DNA of 39,955 nt. It comes from an uncultured Saprospiraceae bacterium. Lineage in GTDB: Bacteria; Bacteroidota; Bacteroidia; Chitinophagales; Saprospiraceae. The notes beneath the pieces are model-generated. The model ran no database searches. It was not told the DNA's origin and worked only from the letters and a program-made list of their open reading frames with translations. Positions 18,200 to 27,000 of the stretch are shown piece after piece. Where the stretch lies: NCBI GenBank assembly GCA_938018185.1, contig CALIIW010000074.1:1-39955 (forward strand), read 5' to 3'. Position 1 is the first letter of the stretch, and each line of letters begins with the position of its first letter. The translations under genes were made by a program, and so were the position numbers.

Positions 18200-18207
18200 T
18201 ATTTTTG
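18200..18207 (+). promoter_or_regulatory. Candidate -7 box for the TlpA-like gene
   Basis: TATTTTTG matches the Bacteroidota -7 consensus TAnnTTTG and ends 37 bases before the ATG at 18245. No clear -33 element was found at the right spacing, so support is weak. A 13-base palindrome, ATGTTAATAACAT, lies at 18040-18052 in the same divergent region. Confidence 0.3.
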
Positions 18208-18244
18208 TTGATACATTGAACTTTTTAAACATTAATCAAACATA

Positions 18245-18733
18245 ATGAGATCATTAATTGCTGCTTTATTAGTTTTTTTCTCCATAAGTCTATTTGCGCA
18301 AGATTCAATGCCTTCTGTGGAGGTTAAAACCTTAGATGGCCAAACCATAAATATTCAAGATTATGCTAATAATGGGAAAATAACCATTATCAGTTTTTGG
18401 GCTACTTGGTGCTCTCCGTGTAAAAAAGAATTGGATGCGATTGCTGATATGTATGAAGATTGGCAAGAAGAATACGATGTAGAACTTTTGGCAATTACAA
18501 TAGATACTCAAAGAGCTTTAGCTAAAGTTCCTGGCATGGTGGAGTCAAAAGGATGGGAATACACCATACTATCTGATTCAAACCAAAAATTACAGCAAGC
18601 TCTTAATTTTCAAACTGTTCCTCAGACATTTGTTTTAGATGCAGAAGGAGCAATTGTATTTTCTCATTCTGGATATTTGCCTGGTGATGAGTATGAATTA
18701 GAAGACTTGTTAAAAGAATTGGCAGAGAAGTAG
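18245..18733 (+). CDS. TlpA-like periplasmic thioredoxin
   Basis: This is a thiol-disulfide oxidoreductase of the TlpA/ResA group. A signal peptide (1-19, ending SLFAQ) directs it to the periplasm. The thioredoxin fold follows, with the active site FWATWCSPCKKE (Cys56 and Cys59) and the cis-proline loop in FQTVPQTFVLD. The 162-residue length is that of a single-domain member. It is divergent from the DUF6029/Omp28 pair and ends in a strong terminator. It probably reduces disulfides of envelope proteins, and the CxxC of the neighbouring Omp28-like protein is a candidate partner (inference). Confidence 0.92.
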   Translation: MRSLIAALLVFFSISLFAQDSMPSVEVKTLDGQTINIQDYANNGKITIISFWATWCSPCKKELDAIADMYEDWQEEYDVELLAITIDTQRALAKVPGMVESKGWEYTILSDSNQKLQQALNFQTVPQTFVLDAEGAIVFSHSGYLPGDEYELEDLLKELAEK

Positions 18734-18758
18734 TCAATTACCTTTGATAATAAGACTT

Positions 18759-18798
18759 AAAAAAGAGACAATCTCACAGAGAGATTGTCTCTTTTTTT
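18759..18798. terminator. Bidirectional intrinsic terminator
   Basis: AAAAAGAGACAATCTC pairs perfectly with GAGATTGTCTCTTTTT around an ACAGA loop. T-runs occur on both strands, so it can end the TlpA-like gene (+) and the kelch gene (-), which converge here. Confidence 0.88.
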
Positions 18799-18914
18799 AT
18801 ACGAAGCAATTAGTTGGAGCATCTATTTTATTTTTTTTGCTATAAAGTTTCCTCCTAAATTTAAAGCTATTTCTTTGTAACCATTTGAGGGATTGTCAAA
18901 AAAAACTTAAATCA

Positions 18915-20492
18915 TTAATTGTCAGGAACGTAAACCCAAAAGTCATATAAAATACATCCTCCCCCCATATACCCTTTTCCATCTAAGCTAAAAGCAGTGC
19001 CTGATATGCGACCGTTCGCAGGAAGATCAGCTTTCTGAGACCAAAAATTAATAGAAGGATCATACTGCCATAAATCATTTTTAAAATTACGGAGGTCATC
19101 ATATCCATTACCAACAAAACCTTTATCACCAATTGAAAAAGCAAAACTAAAAGCCCTTCCTTCATTGCCGAAATTGGCGAGCCTTGTCCACTGATCTTCA
19201 TCCGGATTGTATTCCCAAAAATCTCTTACTTGATCCAATACTGCTCCTTCTTGACGAGTACCGGTGCCCATATAACCAAGTCCGTCTATTGTAAATGCAC
19301 TTGCATACATTCGTAGACCTCCTGGGAAATCTGTTTTTTGTGTCCAGACATCTGTGATTGAATTGTATTCCCAAAAGTCACTCAACGCTTGAGTGCCGTT
19401 AATACCAGTACCTACATAAGCTTTGTTTTCAATAGAAAAACCAGTAGCTCCGTGGCGAGGAATCCCAGGGAAATTTGCCTTTTGGGTCCATGAATCTAAA
19501 ACTGGCTCATATTCCCAAAGGTCATTAAGAAATTCAGATGCAAAATTTCCACAGTTGAAGTTTCCTCCAGTACAAACATAGCCTTTACCATTGATTGTAA
19601 AAGCTACACCATGCTTCCTTGGTGGACCTGGAAAGTCACCTAGTTGAGTCCAGGAGTCCTTGTCAGGATTATACTCCCAAAAGTCAGCTGCTTCTACCGA
19701 ACTTACATACCCCTTTTCACCAATAGAGAAACTAAACGAATGCGCCTTAAGGGAGCCTTCCATATTCGCTCTTGCTTGCCATATATCTGTGGGTTCTAAG
19801 CTTATCTCTTCTCCATATATGGTTTCATTGCCGATGACAACAAAAGGCCTAACATATGAAATGCCTTCCGTAAGAAATATTTTATTTTCATAATTGAGTT
19901 CTGACTCATTGCTGATTAAGCCCTGATTAGAAACAAAAAGATCGTTATTAATATCAACTGAGGGTTCTTTACTCCATGCGAAACCATAAGATTTAATCGG
20001 AAGGCCAGGTTCTATATTAGAAATCAAACCTTGAACCAAAGGCTCAAGACTGCCTGGCGTCCAAGAAACTTCTTCTATGTTTAATTTTAAATTAATAGAA
20101 TTTGTTGTAAATTCTCCTACGATATTTTCATAGCCAACCTTTCCTTCGAATACATAATATGCTCTGTAATTATAAACTTGACCAACACCTAGTTCATTGA
20201 GTGTTGTCGTGAAAGTACCATTTCCTTTATTCTTGAAAGTACTTTGCCCTTCGTTTTGTTCAATACTTGGAATTGGACTACCAACTGAAGACCAGACATG
20301 TCCATATTGCTCTAAAAAATCATCCTTATTAAGCCCGCTAATTTCTGCACTCAGTACAATGCTTGTTGGAATAGCCTCCTTCATGACTTCTAAGGTTTGA
20401 ATTTCTGGAAAACTTTCAACATTTAAATTCCATTCTTCACAGCCTAAAATCCAAAATGCTATTAAACCGAAAAGGAGATTTTTATTTTTCAT
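18915..20492 (-). CDS. Kelch-repeat lipoprotein
   Basis: This is a predicted surface or periplasmic lipoprotein. The N-terminus carries a lipobox ILGC with Cys18. Two fibronectin-like segments follow (about 25-130 and 135-230), each with the pattern YGHVWS..P or YGFAWS..P. The C-terminal half is a six-bladed kelch propeller, with repeats of the type DFWEYNPDKDSWTQLGDFPG and AFTINGKGYVCTG (about 235-525). No catalytic residues can be named; kelch propellers usually bind proteins or sugars. A paralog lies 12 bases upstream on the same strand, so the two form a tandem duplication. The gene is complete and ends about 120 bases short of the terminator it shares with the TlpA-like gene. Confidence 0.85.
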   Translation of the reverse strand: MKNKNLLFGLIAFWILGCEEWNLNVESFPEIQTLEVMKEAIPTSIVLSAEISGLNKDDFLEQYGHVWSSVGSPIPSIEQNEGQSTFKNKGNGTFTTTLNELGVGQVYNYRAYYVFEGKVGYENIVGEFTTNSINLKLNIEEVSWTPGSLEPLVQGLISNIEPGLPIKSYGFAWSKEPSVDINNDLFVSNQGLISNESELNYENKIFLTEGISYVRPFVVIGNETIYGEEISLEPTDIWQARANMEGSLKAHSFSFSIGEKGYVSSVEAADFWEYNPDKDSWTQLGDFPGPPRKHGVAFTINGKGYVCTGGNFNCGNFASEFLNDLWEYEPVLDSWTQKANFPGIPRHGATGFSIENKAYVGTGINGTQALSDFWEYNSITDVWTQKTDFPGGLRMYASAFTIDGLGYMGTGTRQEGAVLDQVRDFWEYNPDEDQWTRLANFGNEGRAFSFAFSIGDKGFVGNGYDDLRNFKNDLWQYDPSINFWSQKADLPANGRISGTAFSLDGKGYMGGGCILYDFWVYVPDN

Positions 20493-20504
20493 TTACAAAT
20501 AATT

Positions 20505-21683
20505 TTAAGGATCAAATCTCCAAAAGTCTTTTAAGTCTACAAGTTCGCCATTGCTATTATTAGTTCTTCCCATTCCTACGTAACCTTGAGTTGCAGTGGC
20601 AAACCAAATTGATCCTGTTCTTGAATTTCCTTTAAAATCCGCTTTTCGATTCCATTCATTACTTACGGGATCAAATTCCCAAAAGTCTATTTGCTGCGAA
20701 GCGGTATTGCCCATACCAAAATACCCCTTATTATTGATTGCAAATCCAACTGGTAGAACTCTTGCCCCCCCTGGGAAATCCGTCAATTGAGACCAATTAT
20801 CAGTTATTGGATCATACTCCCAAATTTCCCTAAATCTAGTCGATAAAATTCCTTCGGTTTGTCCCATACCAAAGTATCCTTTATTTCCAATACCAATTGC
20901 AATTCCATTAAACCTATATTCTCCAGGAAATGGTGTTTTTTCAGTCCAAATGTTAGATTCTGGATCGTACTCCCACATTTCGGAATCAAATGAAGAAGAT
21001 TCCCCACTTGTACCAGCATAAATTTTTGAATTCGTGGCAAAACTGATATCCATGTTAGTACCTGGAAAATCAGGGAGGCGATTCCAAGTTGAAGACAGAG
21101 GTTCAAAATGCCAAAAGTCCTTTAACAATTTACTATTAGCATCCCTGCCAAGTCCCATATAAGCTTTGTCATCTACGACATGCATAATTTCATTATTTCT
21201 CAATTCAATTTCATAATCCAATAGCTGTGTCCAAGTGTTAGCAATCGTATTGTATTCCCAAAAATGTTTGCGTATATCCCCAGAGTTAAGGTATAAATTT
21301 GGTTTAAAGTAAATTTTTCCATCCAAAGAAAAGGCATTGCCACTGGCTCCTGTTATGCCTGGATAATCAGCAATTTGCTCCCAAAAATTCAAATTTCCAT
21401 CAAAAATGAGTGTTTCTCCATATACCGTATCCCTTCTAAAGTCGAATTCCATAACCCCATAGGACCTGACATATAAAATATTCTCATTTTCTAGATCTTC
21501 AATGGTATATGAAAAAGCATCATTATTACGCCGGGCCCCAAGATTGACAAATTGATTGTTGATTGTAGGAGTGGCAACATTAGTAGACCAGCAAAAACCA
21601 TGTTCTACTCCAATAACTCCTATAGCATGCCAATGATTCTCAATGCTCAATGTTTTGAAATTTTTTATGAAAAAGGTCAACAT
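20505..21683 (-). CDS. Kelch-repeat protein, apparently 5'-truncated
   Basis: This is a paralog of the downstream kelch lipoprotein: the same six-bladed propeller (NFWEQIADYPG, NTWTQLLDYEI, STWNRLPDFPG, NIWTEKTPFPG, DNWSQLTDFPG, NEWNRKADFKG) preceded by part of one fibronectin-like segment with GVEHGFCWSTNVATPT. It lacks the signal peptide, the first fibronectin-like segment and the beginning of the second, roughly 170 residues in the paralog. Similarity stops near 21,620-21,650. Upstream of that point the frame is the antisense of the WD40 gene. The ATG at 21683 is only a formal start; another in-frame ATG lies at 21803. I read it as a 5'-deleted remnant that may not be exported or expressed. 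Confidence 0.7.
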   Translation of the reverse strand: MLTFFIKNFKTLSIENHWHAIGVIGVEHGFCWSTNVATPTINNQFVNLGARRNNDAFSYTIEDLENENILYVRSYGVMEFDFRRDTVYGETLIFDGNLNFWEQIADYPGITGASGNAFSLDGKIYFKPNLYLNSGDIRKHFWEYNTIANTWTQLLDYEIELRNNEIMHVVDDKAYMGLGRDANSKLLKDFWHFEPLSSTWNRLPDFPGTNMDISFATNSKIYAGTSGESSSFDSEMWEYDPESNIWTEKTPFPGEYRFNGIAIGIGNKGYFGMGQTEGILSTRFREIWEYDPITDNWSQLTDFPGGARVLPVGFAINNKGYFGMGNTASQQIDFWEFDPVSNEWNRKADFKGNSRTGSIWFATATQGYVGMGRTNNSNGELVDLKDFWRFDP

Positions 21684-23273
21684 TTCATAAAAAATAATGA
21701 GTACGAAAAAGCTATTGCCCAATTTAAAGCAGCAGCACATTTCCCAACAATAACTGGCCAAAACCAAAGCAAAATTAATCAGGCAATTGAAGAAGCTAGA
21801 CAAGGATACATCACTTCAATAAATGCAGCACGTGAGGAAGCTGAAAGAGCAAAATTTATGGCTGAACAACAAGCTCGGCTTGCCGAAGAACAAGCAAAAA
21901 TAGTACGTCGCCAATTAGCTTTTACTGAAGCTAATCGACTATCCTTTCTTGCAGATCAAGAGTTATCGGCGAATAATACGGAAGATGCTTTTATACTTTC
22001 TTATTTAGCATATCAAAAAATTGACACCATGCTTATTCCGAAAGTGAAACTTAGTTTTGGAAATGCAGCTTTTCAAAAATTCACAGATACGGTCAGTCTA
22101 ATTGATAAAACATTTATTGATCTCCATTCCATACCGAATAGTAATTTTTTAATAATAAAAGACAACAAAGGGTCGATTCATTATTGGAATCTTAAAAGTC
22201 AACATCATTCATTACTGTTAAATGAAAATTTAAAGTGCTATGCTTTTGCGGGCTCACCATTGGGTAACACCTTTTTTGCAGGAGACATTAATGGAAAGAT
22301 GCATTTCTGGGATACAGAAAATTTTCAACATAATAAAATTGAAGCACACTCGAGTGAAGTTAAAGGCATAGTATTTTCTTCTATAGAAAATAAGATGCTA
22401 AGTTGGTCTTTAGATGGAACCGCGATAATTTGGGACACCAATAATAATCTACGCAAATCATATATTAATCATAATGCCCCTATTCTAAAAGCTGCGTTTT
22501 CTCCATCTTCAAATTATGTAATTACCATCGGATTAGACAAAAAGGTTGGTTTATGGGATTCATCTGGAAAATTGATAAGCTTTCTTAACCATGAAGCAAC
22601 TGTTTTCAATGGAAATTTTATTCGCAATGGACAAAATTTAATCACAGCATGTGCCGATGGCCTTGCAAGAATATGGGCTATGAATGGTGAGCTAATCAAA
22701 AAATTAAGTCACTCTGATCTTGTCGTTACAAATGCTGATGTTATGCCTCTATCTGAAAATTATTACACAATAACTGAAGATGCGAAATTGCATTTTTGGA
22801 ATAAAGAAGGTTTAAAACTGTCCAGTCATATTGCGCATAATGACATCATTACCATTGCTGATCTTAGTCCTGATGGAAAGTACCTCTTAACAGCCTCCAG
22901 AGATAATACTCTAAAGCTTTGGGACAATAACGGAGTCTTGACTGCAGAAATGACACAACATAAAGCTCCTATTGTAGAGGCATCATTTTCCCCAGATGCA
23001 AAGTTCGTAATGAGTATTGACTCAAAAGGACAACTAATAATATGGGATGTACTAGGTGATATAATTCTTAATTTTAATGAGCCAAGGTCATTTGTAAGAC
23101 AGGGGGCATGGGAGTCAAACGGACGACATTTTGCGCTACTTACAAAAGATGGACGCGTAATGCATTCAGCCTTAGCACCAAAATTATATGAGGACATAAG
23201 GTCGGGCAAGATTCAACTAAACGAATTTAATGAATCAAAAAAAGTACACTATGGGTTACTACCTTCCAACTAA
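21633..23273 (+). CDS. TPR/WD40-repeat protein, apparently 5'-truncated
   Basis: The recognisable part begins at about 21,640 with a TPR-like unit (FEIFYEKGQHFIKNNEYEKAIAQFKAAAHFP). A basic/acidic coiled coil (REEAERAKFMAEQQARLAEEQAKIVRRQ) follows, then a segment LSFLADQELSANNTEDAFILSYLAYQKIDT, and then WD40 repeats to the end (for example LSWSLDGTAIIWDTN, LLTASRDNTLKLWDNNG). Proteins of this layout in Bacteroidota often start with a caspase-like, CHAT or other effector domain; here no such domain precedes the TPR. The ATG at 21633 fits the point where similarity should begin. An earlier ATG at 21552 would give an N-terminus that is antisense to the kelch gene. It ends at a terminator shared with rnpB. 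Function is unknown. Confidence 0.72.
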   Translation: MILNAQCFEIFYEKGQHFIKNNEYEKAIAQFKAAAHFPTITGQNQSKINQAIEEARQGYITSINAAREEAERAKFMAEQQARLAEEQAKIVRRQLAFTEANRLSFLADQELSANNTEDAFILSYLAYQKIDTMLIPKVKLSFGNAAFQKFTDTVSLIDKTFIDLHSIPNSNFLIIKDNKGSIHYWNLKSQHHSLLLNENLKCYAFAGSPLGNTFFAGDINGKMHFWDTENFQHNKIEAHSSEVKGIVFSSIENKMLSWSLDGTAIIWDTNNNLRKSYINHNAPILKAAFSPSSNYVITIGLDKKVGLWDSSGKLISFLNHEATVFNGNFIRNGQNLITACADGLARIWAMNGELIKKLSHSDLVVTNADVMPLSENYYTITEDAKLHFWNKEGLKLSSHIAHNDIITIADLSPDGKYLLTASRDNTLKLWDNNGVLTAEMTQHKAPIVEASFSPDAKFVMSIDSKGQLIIWDVLGDIILNFNEPRSFVRQGAWESNGRHFALLTKDGRVMHSALAPKLYEDIRSGKIQLNEFNESKKVHYGLLPSN

Positions 23274-23334
23274 TCCTGATTTCTAATCTTATTCTATATC
23301 TAAAACTTGTTTTCTTATTTTCTGCTCTAATAAT

Positions 23335-23372
23335 AAAAAAGAGGCTGCCTACTTTTGAGACAGACTCTTTTT
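23335..23372. terminator. Bidirectional terminator between the WD40 gene and rnpB
   Basis: AAAAAGAG pairs with CTCTTTTT, with inner CTG/CAG and CT/AG pairs and an apical loop of about seven bases. T-runs follow the stem in both directions, so it serves both the WD40 gene (+) and rnpB (-). Confidence 0.8.
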
Positions 23373-23382
23373 ATTTTAAAAA

Positions 23383-23800
23383 CACATTGACCTATAAGCC
23401 GGATTCTGTATCCCTGCAAGCAGGAATCTCTATCATTTATCTAGTCTTGACATCACTATCAAGATCTATCTGCCTACCCCTCCCGACTCTTGAAACCAAG
23501 AACTGAGCAAGCAACTCAGCTTCCGAAGAAATCGAAATGTACATGGCATTTCAACCCACAAGGTTTATCCACCAAAATGGTTACCCATATTGATCGTGTG
23601 CTCTTACCACACGTTTTCACCTTTACCTTAGCAAAAGCTAAGGAAGTATAGCTTTCTGTGACACTCTCTGTCTCTAGAGATTTTAGCCTCTAAATCCCAT
23701 TTGTTAAATGGTGCGGTGCTTTGCGTTGTCCGGACTTTCCTCGTACATACACCAAAAGGAGATCCTTTTGAGATAAATCCGCGATAGAGCAGTCAATGTG
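23383..23800 (-). ncRNA. rnpB: RNase P RNA (class A)
   Basis: This is the catalytic RNA of ribonuclease P, which matures tRNA 5' ends. On the minus strand the 5' part contains GAGGAAAGTCCGGAC, the universal rnpB motif, and the 3' part ends ACAGAATCCGGCTTATAG, the other universal motif. Between them GTGGTAAGAGCACAC and GGGTAGGC...CTAGATAAATGA match the conserved core of class A RNAs. The ends were set from helix P1: CACATTGAC at the 5' end (23800-23792) pairs exactly with GTCAATGTG at the 3' end (23391-23383). The RNA is about 418 nt. The loop expected to bind the tRNA CCA end reads GGATAAACC rather than the textbook GGTAAACC. A promoter and a terminator flank it. Confidence 0.96.
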
Positions 23801-23803
23801 GTA

Positions 23804-23835
23804 CAAATATCATGAAATTCATTGATTATTAGCAA
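23804..23835 (-). promoter_or_regulatory. Promoter of rnpB
   Basis: On the minus strand TTGC (23835-23832) is followed after 20 bases by GATATTTG (23811-23804), seven of eight matches to TAnnTTTG. The RNA 5' end predicted from helix P1 lies about 3 bases further, the usual distance for Bacteroidota promoters. Confidence 0.7.
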
Positions 23836-24033
23836 TTCATTCTACTTTCCGTTCAAGAGTCTATATAATAAAGGCATCCTTGACAACCTTCTTTAATGCC
23901 CTACGTTCAAAAAATGGTTATATTATTGCATTAAAAGTTAAACAACTTATTTATATAAGCACATTTAGCATAAAAATTGAGACAAAAAAACCGTCTACCT
24001 TTCAAATGGGTAGTTTGAATTGTTCAAAATAGC

Positions 24034-27000
24034 ATGACAAGAAAGCAGATTACATATTCCATACTTTCTTTGGTATTCTTTACTATCGCTTTTGTTTATA
24101 ACTATAAACATACAGAAGGCAATAGATTGGATACATATGCCAACAAAATTTCGTCAAGCCTTTCAACAATAGACAATGAAATTAATGCGCTATTAAAAGA
24201 CACGGAATTCATAAAAAGAAGAATTTTTCAAAAAGAGTATGAAGCCAACTCAAATGTTTCAGTAGATGATCAAGATCTTCAAAAATTACTGGGTTTAACA
24301 AATGCTGCTTATACCTTAGTATTTAAAAAAGAGGACAAATTCCTTTTTTGGACAAACAACAAAACACCTTACGAAGGATTCAACTTTGAAAACCACAATT
24401 CGAATAAACCAGTTTTAAACTACTTGGATAATGGTTATTACATTATTGAAAAAAAACCAAATATTCCAAGTTTTGGAGAAACTGAAATCTGGAGTTTTAT
24501 TCCTCTAAAATATGCCTATAAGTTAAATAGTCAGCACCTGGTAAATAGCTTCAATAGTCCTTATTTTATTCCTCTAAATACAGAGATAGATCTTGCCGAA
24601 AGTAATACAGCTGTCAATTATAGAAATGAACCAATCGTTTATTTGACTGCCAAAGAGGAATTAAAAGATATTAGTACTACAAAGGTCTTAGCTTCCTTTC
24701 TTTTATTAGCCTTTATCTTTTTAGGCATGCTGATTAATACAACTTGTAGAGATCTTGCTCAGAAATACAATCTAGGCATTGGAGCAGGTGCATTGATCAT
24801 ATTAATTCTTGGTTTAAAATTGATGAATTCTATTTTAGGATTTACAGACAGATTTGAACAATTATCCTTATTCAATAAAGACTTTGTCAACTTTACATTA
24901 AGCAATTCATTAGGAGATTTCCTAATCAATGTAGTCTTAATGCTTTGGATCATTTTATTTTTTCATCGCAACATTGATCAATATAGATTTTCACATTTAT
25001 CCAATCCATTAAAACATGTACTTGGCTTTTTAAATGTGAGTGTCATTTGCATGAGTATCGTTAACATTGCAAATGTTAGTAGAGGTTTGATCCTAGATTC
25101 AAATATTCAATTTGATTTTGACAATATTTTAAATCTAAACCACGAAGCTTTTTTAGCCATTCTGGGAGTTATTCTATTAAGTTTTGGACTATTCTTGTTT
25201 AGTCATTTGTTGATGCTGATGATCATGAGAATGGAAATTCCTAGAATAAATAGACAAGGTATTTATTTCGTAGCAACCTTGCTTACCATACCGTTTCTGA
25301 ACTTATTTGTATTAGAGCTTGACCTTGTAAGATTTTCTTTATTCATTTTATTTTATTTAGTTCTTTTTGACATATTCGTTCACAATAGATTAAACAACCT
25401 TGCATGGTTGGTAGTATGGATAGTGATCATGTCTATTTTTTCTTCCACAATGATCTACAAGTTTAATTCCGATAAGGACATTGAAAGAAGAAAAGCTTAT
25501 GCCTTGGCACTTTCCGAGGAAAAAGATGTAAAAGCCGAAGAACAAATAAAAAGACTAAAGGACAAGTTGAATTTTCACTTCAATAACATTGCCTATCAAA
25601 GTTTCTCTGAGAAACTTGATCTAGCTGATCTTCTAACCTACGATTTCTTTACTGAACACACTTACTTGTATAATAATTATTCATACAGTTTAGAACCGAA
25701 TTTAAAAACCAAAAAAATTGAAGACCAAATATTAAACAACACTGGATCATATAATTACCAATTTACTTGTGCGAAGAAGTTAAATAATGATAGTCTGATT
25801 CAAGTAAATATAATTAGAGCAGAACGAGAACAATCAAAAGTCTATACGGAATTAATGCAATCCTTACCATTCAAAGGATTAGACAAACTGAACAAATATG
25901 ATTATGCGATTTATAAAAGATATAAAAACATTTATAGGACCGCAATGTATTATGGAGAAGCACTTAATCCAGAATCTGTAAACAATAATGAAGGCACTTA
26001 TGATGTAAAGAATGAAGACATGCATTCCGAAGTAATCTATTATGGGGGCAATGGAGACTGTGTTTTTATTTCCAAAAAAACAGATGGTTGGATCAAACCA
26101 ATTTCTCTGTTCTCCTATTTATTTGCCTTACTGATCATTTTGATTTTATTTATAGGATTCTTAAATATTTTGACTTCTTTTATTCCAAAGAGTCTGAGTT
26201 TTTCTGTTATTCGAAAACCATCTTTGAAAAACAGAATTCAGCTTTCTGTAATTTCAATTATTATAGTTTCATTTATTATAATTGGTTTGGTTACTGTTTT
26301 GTTTTTCCAAAACTCTCACGTTCAATATCACGAGAATAGACTTCAAAGAAAAACAAAATCCGTTGTTCGTGATATTAATCACGAGTTGAATCTTTATGTA
26401 AGACAAGATAGTAGTATGCTGGCTACGGAAAAATTATTGAAACAACTGGATTTAAAGGCCATCTCAAATATTCACAGATTAGATATTAATTTATTCAATA
26501 AAGAAGGAACCTTATTAAAAACATCGGAGAATGACTTTTTCAATAGAGGAGTGATCTCAAGCCAGATGAGTCCATCAGCTTATATGGCTTTACACCAACT
26601 AGGAAAGGATGAATTTGTTTTGGAAAGTGAAAAATTAGGAGCGCTTCCTTATAAGACAGCCTTCATACCTCTGGCATTCAAAAATGAAACCTTAGCCTAT
26701 ATGGGATTACCCTACTATTCAGAAAACAGTAGGACCCGTTCTGACGCAACTACCTTCATGGGAACCCTATTGAATGTGTATGTATTTTTGCTTTTGATAG
26801 CAGGTGTCATTGCAATTGCCATGGCAAATTCTATCACTAAACCTATTTCTGTTATTGGGCAGAAACTAAATCAATTTAGGCTAGGAGGCAAAAATGAGCC
26901 CCTAGAATGGAAATCTAAGGATGAGTTAGGTGCTTTGATAAAAGAGTACAACAAGATGGTTGCTAAGATTGGGGAGTCTGCTGAAATTCTGGCACAATCG

